Positions 13,180 to 24,599 of a DNA stretch of 64,000 nucleotides are shown in pieces. The translations under genes and the position numbers were made by a program. Position 1 is the first letter of the stretch. The number at the start of each line of letters is the position of its first letter. Origin of the DNA: Gracilaria gracilis (Eukaryota; Rhodophyta; Florideophyceae; Gracilariales; Gracilariaceae); NCBI GenBank assembly GCA_030374805.1, contig JARGSG010000197.1, forward strand, positions 372,001-436,000. The letters run 5' to 3'. Under the pieces are notes generated by a model. That model made no database searches. It was given only the letters and a program-made list of their open reading frames with translations, and was not told the DNA's origin.

Positions 13180-13935
13180 TACGGTTTCCGGGGATCTCTT
13201 CTTCTCCTGTCACAACAAAGTAATCCTCTCGGTTGTGACAGAAGAAAAAAAGATCGCTGGAAACTGTATAAGGGAGGTGCTCTTTCCGTCCTTGTTCTGT
13301 TGCGCGGACGTAGTGGCACACAAGGTACGTTCGAAAATCTTGTTCGTTTTCTGTGAATCGTACTAACTGGCGTACTCTTCTATTTTCCATGCTATTGCGT
13401 ATTCAAGCCAGAGTCACCGGACACAGTGTATGTTGCTTCTGCATCTTTGCTTTACTGAGAACATTCGGAAGTGCTTGAGCTGGCCGTGATGGTAGAGTAC
13501 GATTATTTGAGTTGTTCAACTCATGTAATCGGCTTTGGCTCTGACAGCCAGCTCAATCACTGTCGGACTGTGGTTATTTATTAGACCGACTAGATTAGAC
13601 TGAGTCAGGTCGAACTATCGGAAGTGGTTGAGCTACTGGTGATGGTGGACTACGATTACCAGAGTTGTTCAACTCATATAATCGTGTTCAGCCATTACTG
13701 ATATTTCAATCACTGAAGAAGAATAGTCCCCAATATAGTCACTCACTAGAAGAATGTCATGGCCAGTGATGAGTTCTTCTTCTCCGACAACCACATAATG
13801 CTCGTGGTTGTCGCAAAGGGGGTATTCATTATCGGTCACGACCTTGGGCGCTATAGGAAAATCTACATCATATAAAGTGAAAGAAGGTAGTCGGTAGAAC
13901 TACCTTCTTCGATTTCATAGGATGTAAAGTTTCTG
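13180..13935. repeat. Hairpin-rich block of KDZ-A central region
   Basis: Several short hairpins: GTCACAAC...GGTTGTGAC (about 13,210-13,240), CGACAACCACATAATGCTCG with GTGGTTGTCG (about 13,777), and GAAGGTAGTCGGTAGAACTA with CCTTC (about 13,883). A direct repeat of about 95 bp is present at 13,464 and 13,617 (GAAGTG.TTGAGCT; GAGTTGTTCAACTCAT.TAAT). Not similar in sequence to the 122-bp repeats of KDZ-B but in the same position and of the same kind. Confidence 0.6.
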
Positions 13936-14227
13936 ATATAGCGTATATTCTGCCAGATCGATGTGATGTATTATTTGTTTTGTTTTATACATGACCAACA
14001 AGCTGCGAACTACTTCTATTCTAAACTGTTCTCCGTGCTTACGAACAGCAATGTTTTTTGCTTTCCAACAAACTCACCGAACGACAATCATATGACCTGA
14101 TGCCCTTACGTCCTCCCGTCATTATAAGAAGATGCAGGGCTTTAAATATTCACAAAAACAATCAGAAGTGAAAACCGTCGTCGACAGCGGTCCGAGGTGT
14201 CGTCCAGCTTCATCGGCCACGGCGCGT

Positions 14228-14301
14228 GGACAGCGGTCCGGGGTGGAGTGGCGCTTTATCAGTGCCGTGATGAAGCGCCACTCCATCCCGGACCGCTGTC
14301 C
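14228..14301. repeat. Long palindrome of KDZ-A central block (first)
   Basis: 74 bp, GGACAGCGGTCCGGGG to CCCGGACCGCTGTCC, the same family as in KDZ-B. Additional single arms repeat directly at about 14,180-14,230 and 14,326-14,400. A decayed relative lies at about 12,960-13,022. Confidence 0.85.
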
Positions 14302-14416
14302 GAAAAATTAATTTTTTTTTCTCGTGGACAGCGGTCCGGGGCGTCGTCCAACTTCTTCCGCGACAGCACATGGACAGCCGTCCGAGGTGTCGTCCAACTT
14401 CATCGGCTACTGCGCA

Positions 14417-14492
14417 TGGACAGTAGTCCGGGGTAGTGTGGCGCTTCATCAGGGCACTGATGAAGCGGCACACCACCCCGGACCGCTGTCCA
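14417..14492. repeat. Long palindrome of KDZ-A central block (second)
   Basis: 76 bp, TGGACAGTAGTCCGGGG to CCCCGGACCGCTGTCCA around CATCAGGGCACTGATG. It lies about 0.37 kb upstream of gene D of KDZ-A. Confidence 0.85.
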
Positions 14493-14864
14493 TGCAGAAA
14501 ACTTAACGGACGCAATTTATTATTTTTTGTTCAAAACTGGGTGCCTTTATTCTATAGCTCCACGTACGTAGTAGTTATGACGATCATGTAAGTTTCTAAA
14601 TAAAGCGATAGGGAATTCTAAAACGTGAAATACGGAAACCCTTGGGTTCAATCCTATATTGAGCGGGCGCAGTGTTCGGTCAGGAACTGAAGGCAACGAA
14701 CGTGATTGAGAAGGGTACGTCCACTATACGTTCTCGCGAGCATTCTCGACGGTCTTAATCCGCGTTTCGAATTGTTTGAACCCTTTGTATTCAACATGGC
14801 CTTTCTGAAACATGAAAGGGGGCGGCAGTCAGCGCGATCGAAGAGGAACAGAGAGGGGTCAGAA
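14493..14864. other. Leader of gene C/D (KDZ-A)
   Basis: AT-rich stretch just after the palindrome (TTTATTATTTTTTGTT), then GC-balanced sequence. It corresponds to the divergent promoter side of KDZ-B at 40,350-40,715. No TATA box can be asserted. Confidence 0.3.
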
Positions 14865-17800
14865 ATGGCGCCGTTTACGCGACGAAGAGCAAAGGCGAAG
14901 GTCTCCACGCCTCGTAGGCCAACATCGCGTTCCGAGCGGTGAACACCGCGCGCGATGAAGAAAAAGACGAGTACTCCCGCGCCACATAAGGTAAAAGGTG
15001 GCGACTCTGTATCTTTGTTCATCAGCCTTGGAAAGAACAAGAACATGGTTGAAGTTGGTACTGCGGAAGTACGTGGCGTGGGGCCTGCTGGTGGTACCGG
15101 GAAGGGGCTCTGCCGTTCGCTGCATGGCCATCTTCTAAGCGCCACTGCCTTGGAGGGTGAGGATTTGGTGGTTATCGGGAAGACGAATATTTCAAGTCAT
15201 CTAGACGCAAAGTACCCTTACAGTTTCCAAGGTCCGTAGGATCCCCCGAGTAAGTTCGCCGAATTGTTTGTGGCTGGGTTGTATGCCTGGAATACGTCGA
15301 TGATGGCCTCAATTGAGATTCCGCAGAGTCCCACTTCGCACCTCACTCCGCCCCCTGGGGCCGGGAAGTCGTCCACCTTTCAGCCTGGGAGTGAAGATGT
15401 TGAGGAGGTCAAAAAATCGGCTGAGCATTCCTCTAAAACTGCCAAACTCCAGTCTTCACCAACGAGAGGAGGAAAAAGAGAAGGTTCTAAAGAGATGAAG
15501 AAACCGGTGGGAGCAATTGAGAGGGTTAACATCGTGGATGAATCCGATGACGATGTTGTGGAGGTTATTGGGGCTACTAAGGCTTCCCTGGGTGGACCTG
15601 AGGGGGATTTGTTCGATGAAAGAGATAGAGTTCCGTCGGATGAGGTGGAAACCACGCTGCCGCTACCGAAGAAATCTCTCGCCGACTATATTCAGCAGCG
15701 GTTGACGACGGATATCGAGATGATTGAAATCCCGAAGAAGACGGTTCGCAGTGTGAACCTGGCGCACAAGGAGGCCACGAAGATGACGTGCCGCAACTTT
15801 GGTTGGCTTCCCACTGCCGGTTCGATTGCCGTTACAGTTGTAGGCGAATTGGATGCGAGTGACATCACTGACGGAAGACTTGTGCTGCCTGTAACACTTA
15901 TAGACGGATATCACCGATTTTTTGTGTTACAAAACCTGCGTGAGGAAGGAGGGAAGTGGGAGGATATAGTGAACTCTCTGGATGTTTTGTTATGGAGAAG
16001 AAAGGATGGTAATCCGATGGCCATGAATGAAGTGCTATGACTTGGCAATCTCCTGAACGAGATGAGCTCCAATGTTCTGAAGATGTCTTTCGGAGACAAA
16101 CTTCACAGCACGGTGTCCTTCGTTGAAAACACCATTAAAGAAGAAGGAGTAGATGTGAGGAAGGTGACGCCGAAACAGATAGCGGGCGCGTTGAAAAGAA
16201 GTGGGGTTATCGGGAACTATAGTATGCGTCACTTAAATCGCTATGCGGCACTGGCTCTGAAGTTTGTGCTAAGCGAGGGGCTCCTCCAATTCTTTGAGAA
16301 GATGTGTGAGGAGGGGCCGCCGCTGACGCTCACACATGTGTCCAGTGACCTCCTTATGGGACTCGCAGATGGGGAATTCCGTTTCGTCGTCCGTTGCTTG
16401 CAATGGCATGTGCGACTGAGAATGTTCCCTGCAGGGAGGACGAGCCGTTTTGAGGATATGAGGAAGCACTTCTTTCAGTGTGCAATTGGTATGTTTAAGC
16501 TTTGCAAAATGACTGCCAATATGAAGAAGATGACAGTTGATGAACTGATGCAGACGGTTCTCAATGTTGGAGGAAAGTAGGTATCTGTCTTGGAATATCT
16601 CGGGAAGCAAACAGCCAAAATGGAGCTCGCGGGAGCAAAGCGTTTGTGAGATGGGATGGTGTCTAGGAGGTTGAAGACTGCAGGTAACAAGCTGGAACAA
16701 CGCTTTAAAGTACCGCTGCAAAGTTTAGAGGAGGAGGAGGTTGTAGAGGAGGTTATTAGAGAGGTTGTGGAACCGGAGGGGACGGCCAGGTCTCCATCTG
16801 CTGCGATGAAGAACCATCCCATGGTGGTGGAAAGTTTTGAACCGGAACCACCGGTGTTAAGACAGAGCACAAGACGTGAGGTGGTTTCGGGTCGCTTGAG
16901 AGAAGAGGAGATGGGACGGGTTGTGGGGAAGAAGAGGAAAACGAAAAAGAGAACTTCTGTGGTCCTTCCTGACGACGATGATGAAGATTATGTGCAACCT
17001 GCCCCGAAGCGAAGAAGTAAGGGTACGGTGAGCACATCTTCTGTGGACATACATTTGGAGGTTGTTAACCTGTTCAGGAAAATGACGAGTACTGCATTGA
17101 AGAAGTTCTTTAAGGAGCAGAAAATCAATGTGATGTCGTCCAGTGAGGGCGAGAAGGAGAGTGATAGTGGTGAGAAGGATAGTGGATTTCTTACGGATGA
17201 ACCGGGGGGAAAGGTGGAGGAGGAATGCGTAGCTTCGAGGATAAAAATCCAGATGTTCTCCCGAAGGGGATGAAGACAGCTGGGGAGTACACCGGGGGAT
17301 CAGATATGTCATGGACGAATATGGTGAGTGCACTGCCGAAGGAGTGGCCGGGAGGGAAGAATGCTGTGAAACACCGGCACCCGTGGATGGATATGCTTCA
17401 CCTACGAAAGCAGCATAGGGCAGGGTGTTTAACGGTGGAGGATTTGAGGGCGGTGCATCACGCGGTGTACTGGCATGCAGCACGGAATGTGCACAAAAAA
17501 CTGGCGACTACGAAGGAACCAGTTCATGGGGTGAAGCTCCCGTTGAAAGAAAAGCCGAAAGGGGAGGAGGAGGCTTTTTGGATGGCGGCGATGGAGAGGG
17601 ATGACCTCGCGCGAGAGCATTTTGCCGCGAAGAGAATGGCGTTGATGGATAGAGGATTCTGTGTGCTGGAAGAGTTTGGAAGTGACGAAGGCATGTCAGA
17701 TGAGGCGAAGAATAGGGGGGTGGTGTTGGATGAAGATGTGACAGAGAGTATGTTGGAGTTCTTTCACAAGGGTTTCTTGGAACAGCCAGACCTCAAGTTC

Positions 17801-18498
17801 GAGGAGAACCGCAAGAGATGGAACCCTATCATCAATGCGGGAGATGGGAAGGACGCGGGGGATAGTATGCAGGGCATAGGGCGATACATTACCAGGAAGA
17901 AGGGGATTGTGGATTACATGGAATCAGATGAGAAAAATGTGATGATAATGAGAAAGAAGGCGTTGTTAAATGCTAGGTTTGGGCAGATAGCAGCCGCTCT
18001 TCGTCTGTGTAACAACAGTAGGGCGAAGAAGAGGATGTATGCGCCGGAAACAGGAGGACGTGTGTTGTGTACGGGGGAGGGATGCCCGAGGCAGGTGTTG
18101 CACACCGATTTCGGAGGGTTGACGAATGTGGAGAAGAGCAATGGTGAGATTCCAGGATTCTTCGTGATGGCCTCTGGGGGGAGCTCTTTTATGATATGGG
18201 TATGTGAGAGGTCACATAATATGTATGTGACGGATGACAAGAGTTTGAAGAGGCTGTCTCGTACGATGGTTGTGAAGAAGTTCAGGGTTCCACCGTACTC
18301 CATGTTTATTGGAAGGGGAGATATGTTTCATGCTAGGGCTGGGTACATGGATGCTCTGGTGAAAAAAAATGTTCTACGGTATCACATGTACTTTGTGCCC
18401 GAGGGATACAAGCTCGCTTATGCGGAGCACAGGCAACCTGCTTTTCGGCCCAAATTCTTAGATGAGGAATTTGGACTCGGAGAAGACCCGAACGACCA
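14865..18498 (+). pseudogene. Gene C/D copy: ParB-like plus dioxygenase-like (KDZ-A)
   Basis: Orthologue of the KDZ-B gene; ATG at 14,865 (MAPFTRRRAKAK). The ParB-like signature reads VTLIDGYHRFFVLQNL. The dioxygenase-like domain keeps the presumed iron ligands, LHTDFGGLTNVE and MFIGRGDMFHARAGY, with NVLRYHMYFVP carrying the expected Arg, so the active form is best seen here. Several in-frame stops, and one frame change near 17,225 after which 400+ codons stay open. The gene is cut at 18,498 by the right end of KDZ-A', which removes the acidic tail. The open frame continues 18 codons into the transposon end and stops at 18,553. Confidence 0.6.
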
Positions 18499-18524
18499 AA
18501 TGTGTGTTATCCGAATGCTAGTTT
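18499..18524 (+). repeat. KDZ-A' right-end inverted repeat, decayed outermost bases
   Basis: GTGTTATCCGAATGCTAGTTT matches the KDZ-B right end, but the outermost five bases (CGTCG expected) are not conserved. It abuts truncated gene C of KDZ-A. Confidence 0.65.
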
Positions 18525-19039
18525 GGGTGTCAAAAATGACCGAATTAAAATGATCGAAAAACCGGTGAATTTATCCAAATTTGGATGTGCTTAATTTCCG
18601 AAAATATTTCCACATTTCCACTTGTGCTAGTTTGTGTGGAAAGAATCATTCACGATTATTTCCATCATTGCTAGTTTGGATGGAAGACAAACTAGCATGT
18701 TACTTCCGTTCACGCTAGTTTCCGAACCCAATGTAAGTGTGTAAGTGGCACATATTTAGAACTATACGGCGGCGAATAGGGATAAATATACATAGATAGC
18801 TACTTATGGAACACGATTAGAAGAATAGAAACCCTTCGAATAAAAACTCTCTATAAAGATACAGCACATCTATTCAACAATTCTGGTATCAGATATCGGC
18901 CGTTTATTCTCTCACTATTGAAACGCTTTCGCATCACGTGCCACCTCCCTCATCATTCCATCCCACCCTCCATGCGCCATATTACGCTCCCCGCTACGTA
19001 CACCGTTTCTACCCCAACATCCTCACACCGCTCCCCGCC

Positions 19040-20740
19040 ATGCCTAATTGCTGCTGTGAAGGCTGCTCTTTCTTCGCTCGTACCATCCCTGCCATTCAAA
19101 GGCACCAAAGGAGACGCCCCAACCGTCTCACCGCCAACAAGCGTTTCCTCTCCCCCGGCGGCAACTTTTCTCACTTCCCCCCACGCACAAAGCGTCAAAA
19201 GTCTACACCCCAACTCCCACCACCACCCTCAACTCCTCTCTCCAGTCGCCCTTCCGATAATGTCCCTAGCGCCGACGACAACTCCTACCACCAGCATCCG
19301 CTCTCCATCTCCGTCCACACCCAAGACGCCTACCATATCGTAAGCACCCCCGTCTGCTACCTCTTCCCTCCCCACCTCTTCCACCGCACCCCCCCCCCCT
19401 TCCGTCTCCTCAACTACCCCCACCTCGAACAAATAGTCCTCTACATATCTTCCATCGCTTCCATTGTCGTCCATCGCAAGGCAAACGAACTCATCCCTCT
19501 CCTCCACGACCCACAGCACCTCTTCATAGCCACTACCTTACGAAAGGATGCTATCCAAATCCTTAAACGACAACTCCCACTCGCACACTCCGACAAGACC
19601 TTCTTCCACCACGTCCCCCATACAAACTTCTCCGGTTCTCCTCCTTTCGCTCATACCATGGATTTTTCTCTCGGAAAAGAAGCTGTTCCAGCCCTCAAGC
19701 TGGCAATCAGGCAGTCCTCAAACAACTCCTACATCGGTCAAACCGCTGAAAACACCGGTACCCACTCCTTTATCGGCTTCGTCCAAGTATTCTCCGACCA
19801 GTCTTCGAACTCTTTGAAATCCTCTTCCAGAACCTCCCACGTCCTTCACATCACCTTAGTCGGCTTATCCGACTCGTTCCGTCCCAAAATGTATCACTGG
19901 CAACCTCACCCTTGTCGGATACCTTCCAACCTCTTTCAATCTCGCCACCCCTTCTCAAGACCCCTATTGCATTCCCCAAACCTTTTTCAGCGTCTCCCGC
20001 TCCATCAAAATGCCACTCATCCAACGGGCCATCTCCAACCTCCTCGACCCTCTTCTCTCCACCAGTCTCACCACGGGCTTCACCTTTCGCGACGCTAATG
20101 GCGTGGTCTGCCATTGTCCCGAAATCAGCCCCAGCTACTGCACAGGCATCTTGGAAGCAAAGGACACTCTCTGCATCTCTCACAGCACCCGCCCCTAGCA
20201 TCCATGCCACCGATGTACCGTCTCCCGCTCCGAGCTCAATCTAAGACTTCCATCCCCCACCTCTTCGATCCCAGACCCAAATTCTCGCTCCCCGTGAATT
20301 ACACTCGGCCCTCCTCCAAGATGCTGCGAAGGTTCACCTCGCCAGAAAGCCTAGAATTTTTTGAAACACCAAGGAAAAGGCCGTTGAAGCATTCTACTCC
20401 CTTTCCCTCGCAAAAAAGTTCTCCCTCTTCGATTCTTACCCTCTCCTCAACATCACCTCTCTCCTCTCCCCTTACAACATCTTGTCCTTCGAATCACTCC
20501 ATAAGTTCCACCTCGGCATCTCCAGATTTTGTTCCTACATTACCTTCCGCTTCGATCCACTCAGTGAATTGCACCTCAGCGTTTTCAAGTCCATCAAGCT
20601 GGTCTTTTTCTAGGAAATCAGGACAGAAGCATTCTCCATAGTATTTCGTTCACCTACAGCTCGAACATTCTTCCATTCCGTCCGTTAATCCATCCTCAAG
20701 CAATGGATCACCATCCCCGCAACTCCAAAACGCCCGAATG
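19040..20740 (+). pseudogene. Plavaka/KDZ-like transposase, N-terminal half (KDZ-A')
   Basis: Starts MPNCCCEGCSFFARTIPAIQ, equivalent to the KDZ-B start, but the last finger Cys is Arg here (HQRRRPN instead of HERRCPN), so the putative finger is damaged. The SFIGFVQVFSDQSSNSLKSS segment with its Asp is present. Homology ends at about 20,740, just after a region matching the middle of the KDZ-B transposase; the C-terminal half is deleted. The reading frame changes several times. It lies about 0.5 kb inside the right end repeat, as in KDZ-B. Confidence 0.6.
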
Positions 20741-21622
20741 GTAGGTTAGTTGGCTAGCGTGCCGTTAGTCGCATGGGACGGTTGGAATAAAAATGAATCT
20801 TGTAAGTTGGCGTACGAACCGGAGATCGTGGCAAAAATAGGAGGTACAGAACGTCAGGGGCGATCGAGGTATGTAAAAAGAGTCCAAACACCGTGAACAC
20901 ATAGTAGAGATATACTCAACTACCGGTTGAATCTAGATCTGGATGAGGAATACTAATTTCGTGGACCGGACCCTTATCCGCTACTCTTAGTGGATTGCGG
21001 AAAACAAAAGTTGCATAAGTAGGCGCCTGTCTACCTCGGTGCACCGATGAAGGGCCACGCCACCCCAGTCCGCTGTCTAAGGCTGGAAGTAGTGCGCCAG
21101 AAACTTCTTTTATTTATGTATTACTTAAAAATTGTTGTACAAGTGTGCCATAGATGATATGAGCTTAATGCATCTTTGTAGATGGTGCACGAGTATGCTC
21201 TAAAATACGATATACGCACGGGATACACGTTAAACTAATATTGAGCGGATATGATGAAATAGAAGGTAGTGAATGAGAGAGAGGGGTACAACGAAGGGAG
21301 AGAGTGGAATGGAAGATATAGATGATGGAGAGGACGAGCATGAAAATGGAAATAAAGAGATGTTAGGTGGCCATGATAAAAAAAATAAAGGGATTACGAC
21401 GAATGACAGACGCTAATAGATGACGAAGATGAGTCGTTTTAATATATGGCCTGTGTTGTTGGGTGTGTTCTTGATAGAGGCTTGACACGAAATGTGAACA
21501 CATGATTTGTTTGAACGGTAACGTAAAGAGAATTGAAGAACAAAAATGGGTTAATGTGCATGGGCTGAGGAGAGTGTGTGTATATACACGGAATACAAGG
21601 TTTAAAATTTGTTCTAATTACT
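20741..21622. other. Deletion junction region of KDZ-A'
   Basis: No gene. About 21,000-21,160 holds a half-palindrome (GGTGCACCGATGAAGGGCCA ... CCGCTGTC) and the flanking TTGTTGTACAAGTGTGCC-type sequence found near 40,650 in KDZ-B, so it is a remnant of the central block. The rest is AT-rich and unassigned. Confidence 0.5.
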
Positions 21623-22451
21623 AAAGAATGTCAATTCCAAGAACAGTGTCAGAGTTGGTGTGGAAAGGGGTAGGATCCTGCCTTTTGGCTACTTCTTCAT
21701 CTGCGGAGGTGAGATAAAAGTAGGAATTTCTGGATTCATACTCCGAGAAGAGAGCTGGGAAGGTAATAAGGGTGTTGCTGTATTCTGGAATGGATTCCAC
21801 TGTAGCGGGGATATCGTAGGAGATTCATCTGTTTAAGGTGAGTATAGCTAGAAGCTTCTTAACAATAGTTGAGACAATGCTTTTGTACTCGGTGGCCACT
21901 TGATGCATGGTAACGAATCAAACGAAGAACCGACGAGATTGAAGGAAGAGATCTCAACGTGCTTTTGGTAATAAGACTGGGGAGAGGCTTGTTCGTCGAC
22001 GATAGTGCAATTAAGAACTGCGGTCCAGGGGCTTGGAGCTATTGCAAGAGCCCCTTTTCCGGTGGCTGTGGTTAGAGTATTGGGAGAGGGAGGTACGATA
22101 CCATCCTGTCGGGAAGCGCCGACAGCAGTAATGGCGATGTAAAGAGCGGCTCGTATGCAGTGCTCAATTCCGTATTGGTAAAATATGGGAACAATGCGAC
22201 CATTCTGGATGAAGACCAAATCTTCTATACATGGTGCAAGGCAAAATAGAATTACTCTTTTGAGAAGATTGTTCGTGCCACAGAAGAAGATTGGACCTTG
22301 GGGAAGGCAATCTGGAGAAATGAATTCTTTGATGGAGAGAAAGTTATCTTCAAGAGAACCGTTGTTGTAAACCATGGTGATAATACGCCCTCTACCTATG
22401 AAAAAAGCTGCCATGATTGTAGAAGGGAGGTGGAATGGATGAGAAAACATT
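21623..22451 (-). pseudogene. Ketopantoate-reductase-like gene B copy (KDZ-A')
   Basis: Orthologue of gene B. It keeps FFIGRGRI at the Rossmann loop, LPQGPIFFCGTNNLLK, EDLVFIQNGRIVPIF and TTATGKGALAIA. The frame is lost near 21,850, and the C-terminal part (SEYESRNSYFYLT equivalent) continues in another frame to about 21,623. The second loop glycine is Ile here (GRGRIITM), which would weaken cofactor binding. Confidence 0.55.
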
Positions 22452-22837
22452 GCGACGAGTTTATTTGAAGGTATGGGCTGTTGGAAGCTCTCCGGTGTTG
22501 GTAGCTTTGAAAAGAAAATTGTATACATGTAAGGGAGTGAGAAGAGATTTAAGTAGAGGTAAGGGCTGTTCTTGTGGTCATGGGAAAAATTGTTCCAGGG
22601 GACAAGAGGATTTGTATGAATAGTTATGGAAAGACATGGGCAGCCGGATTGTAGTGGAGGTAGGGCCGAAGAGTGTGTTTATGAGAAGGAATGCAGTGAA
22701 GTAAAGAATAGAAAGTGAGAGTCCATGGTACCGTTGGTACTTGAGAGTTGGTGCATTGGGGGCTTCAATGAAATATGGTATGGACAAAAGGGGGAAATTG
22801 TGGGGATTTCTAAGACAAAAAGGAAATCGTGCGGAAT

Positions 22838-23938
22838 GGCGGGAAATATGAGTGGATATGAATCGGGTACAAATGGTCGTGCAGCGCATGTGGGTATGTG
22901 GCAGACAGTGCTACAGGTGTGTGGAGTGGCGGGGAGTGCTGCAACTGGTGGGTTCATCTCTCTTGTTCTTATCTATCTCCGTTATCGTGAACCGTCGTTT
23001 CTTTCTGCGATGTCGAATGGGTACGTCGAGGACAAGGAGCTAGTGGCTCTGCTTCACCGGACGGAGATACCAGAGACGCCACCGGGAAGGAAGGAGGAGG
23101 GTGGGGGCAAGGTTTGAATGGGGGAGAAGGAGGAAAGTGGGGATGGGGAGGGGGTTGGGGATGATGGGGATGGAGGGGATGGGGGAACGGAGAGTAGGTT
23201 TGGGGCGGAGATGGAGGAGCGGTTGAGGAGGCTTTGAGGAGAACTGAAGGAGTATTTGGACGACTGGCTTTCTGATATCGTGAGTGAGATGGGAGGGGTG
23301 GTGCTGAGTGTGTCGGAGATTGGGGTGCAAATGGATTTGATTTCGACGATTCGGAGAAGGATGAACTTCGCTGGAGTGGGGACTGGAAGGCATGTGATTG
23401 GGATTGTAGAGAGCGTTGGGAGGGAGATGGTGAAGCTGAGAAGGAGAATAGGGGACTGAGGAGACGTGTGGAGGTGTTGAAGGCGCAACTGGGACAGGTG
23501 GAGAAGGCGTGCCAATTGTTGTTGGAGGTGAAGGAGCTGGTGAGGAATGGAGGCGTTGCGAGGTAGGCGGGAAGAAAGAAAGGGTCACCGGTGACGCCTG
23601 GCTCTTATGGTGGATGTCGGTGTGTGAGGGGGAGGAGCGGAGAAGGGAATGGAGGGGAGGTTGGGGGAAGTCGGCTGAGGAAGAGGCGAAAGGGTGGGGT
23701 GATGGTGGACGAGGATGGAAAGGTGTGTGTGCCGCGGCAGCTGCCGGGTGGAGCGCCACTAGTTGGGTTTGGTAGTGCGGCGACGGCTGTTCGAACGGCG
23801 GAGCGCATACTGGAGGAGCAGGAGGAGAAGAGGCTGGGAGGAATTGGAAGCCGGTTTAGGGCTAGGAGGGTGTACGAGAATGGAGAGAGTTTTCCGTTGG
23901 TGTTCTTCAACTTGAAATTTAGGGAAACTGAGACTTAG
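22838..23938 (+). pseudogene. Gene A copy (KDZ-A')
   Basis: Matches gene A of KDZ-B from MAGNMSGYESGTNG to VFFNLKFRETET. The Gly-rich linker, the EMGGVVLSVSEIG block and the C-terminal block (DGKVCVPRQLPGGAPLVGFG) are present in several frames. At least three stops or frame changes. Confidence 0.5.
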
Positions 23939-24207
23939 GATCCGAATGCAGGGTTGAAATAAGGGAGCGCTGGTGGTGGGGTCGTAATTTTTTAGAGTGT
24001 TTTTGACGAGTGTGGTGAATGTAAAGTTACGAACGGTGGCAGAGGAACTGCAAACTAGCCGTCAACTTTAGTAGATGAAGTTTGAACTGCACTGAACGGA
24101 AACGTAACTTCCAAAAAAATTTTTTTTTTGGCTTGCGAACTAGCGCAAACTGCAAAAATGCTAGTTTTTTCGGACTTTTATTTTCACAACTAGCGATCTA
24201 GCATACT

Positions 24208-24233
24208 AAACTAGCATTCCGAGAACACCGACG
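24208..24233 (-). repeat. KDZ-A left-end inverted repeat
   Basis: AAACTAGCATTC through AACACCGACG, the same as the KDZ-B left end read in reverse. It abuts copia coding sequence directly. Confidence 0.75.
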
Positions 24234-24450
24234 ATGAACAAAAGGAGTTTCGTCTCTGCCCAACAGTCGCGCATCTTCGTGATTCCTTTGAATCCTTGGA
24301 GATCCACTCCCTAGAGTGAATACCAGGACAAAGGAACCCTGGAGACGCCCTCACCAAAATCAACCCTAACATGTGTAAGGGCTTGAATAGCAAAATGGTT
24401 GAAGGCCAGCTACTGAAAAAGTTACTAGATTCAATCACGCAGTCTTAAGA
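24234..24450 (+). mobile_element. Ty1/copia fossil fragment (RNase H end)
   Basis: The conceptual product contains IPGQRNPGDALTK followed by a helical tail, the typical end of copia RNase H. It begins exactly at the KDZ-A left end, so the transposon, or a later rearrangement, abuts it. It is broken and short; no LTR was identified. Confidence 0.6.
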
Positions 24451-24599
24451 AAAGCATTTAGTTCTTGTTCATTTCACTAATGGCACACTAGTGGTACTTA
24501 TTCGCCTTCGCGTTGCGCCTTGCACGCTTCGAGGTGCCACTCTTGTTCATTTTCTTTCCACCTCTTTCACGACGCTGTACGCTGCGCGCGTACCGGATC

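Larger units (their letters stand above)
1..24233 (-). mobile_element. KDZ-A: giant KDZ/Plavaka-like DNA transposon copy (composite, left end outside window)
   Basis: Read on the minus strand, the gene order matches KDZ-B (33.8-52.3 kb): end repeat at 24,233, gene A, gene B, [foreign derivative join], gene C/D, palindrome block, methyltransferase, SET, gene E/F, transposase C-terminus at 1-1,400. The other end lies left of the window. An LTR element of about 4.8 kb sits between the methyltransferase and gene D, and at about 18,498 gene C/D stops abruptly at a second copy of the element's right end. All genes show stops or frame changes, so this copy is old and inactive. The protein-level match to KDZ-B is strong in every gene, which is what lets the shared genes be recognised as real. 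Confidence 0.75.
18499..24233 (-). mobile_element. KDZ-A': 5.7-kb internal-deletion derivative of the same transposon
   Basis: It is bounded by a right-end sequence (GTGTTATCCGAATGCTAG from 18,504) and a left-end sequence (ending ...AACACCGACG at 24,233). Between them lie only the N-terminal half of the transposase (19,040-20,740), a scrap of the palindrome block (about 21,000-21,160), gene B and gene A. The rest of the cargo is missing. The left flank is gene C of KDZ-A but the right flank is a copia fragment, so the flanks do not match. The simplest history is insertion of a derivative into gene C of KDZ-A, followed by recombination between duplicated A/B segments. Confidence 0.65.

Noticed and set aside
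23040-23759. 239-codon Pro/His/Ser-rich minus-strand frame
   Set aside because: Shadow of gene A of KDZ-A'.
18499-24233. Target-site duplication for KDZ-A'
   Set aside because: The two flanks belong to different sequences (gene C and copia) and share no repeat.
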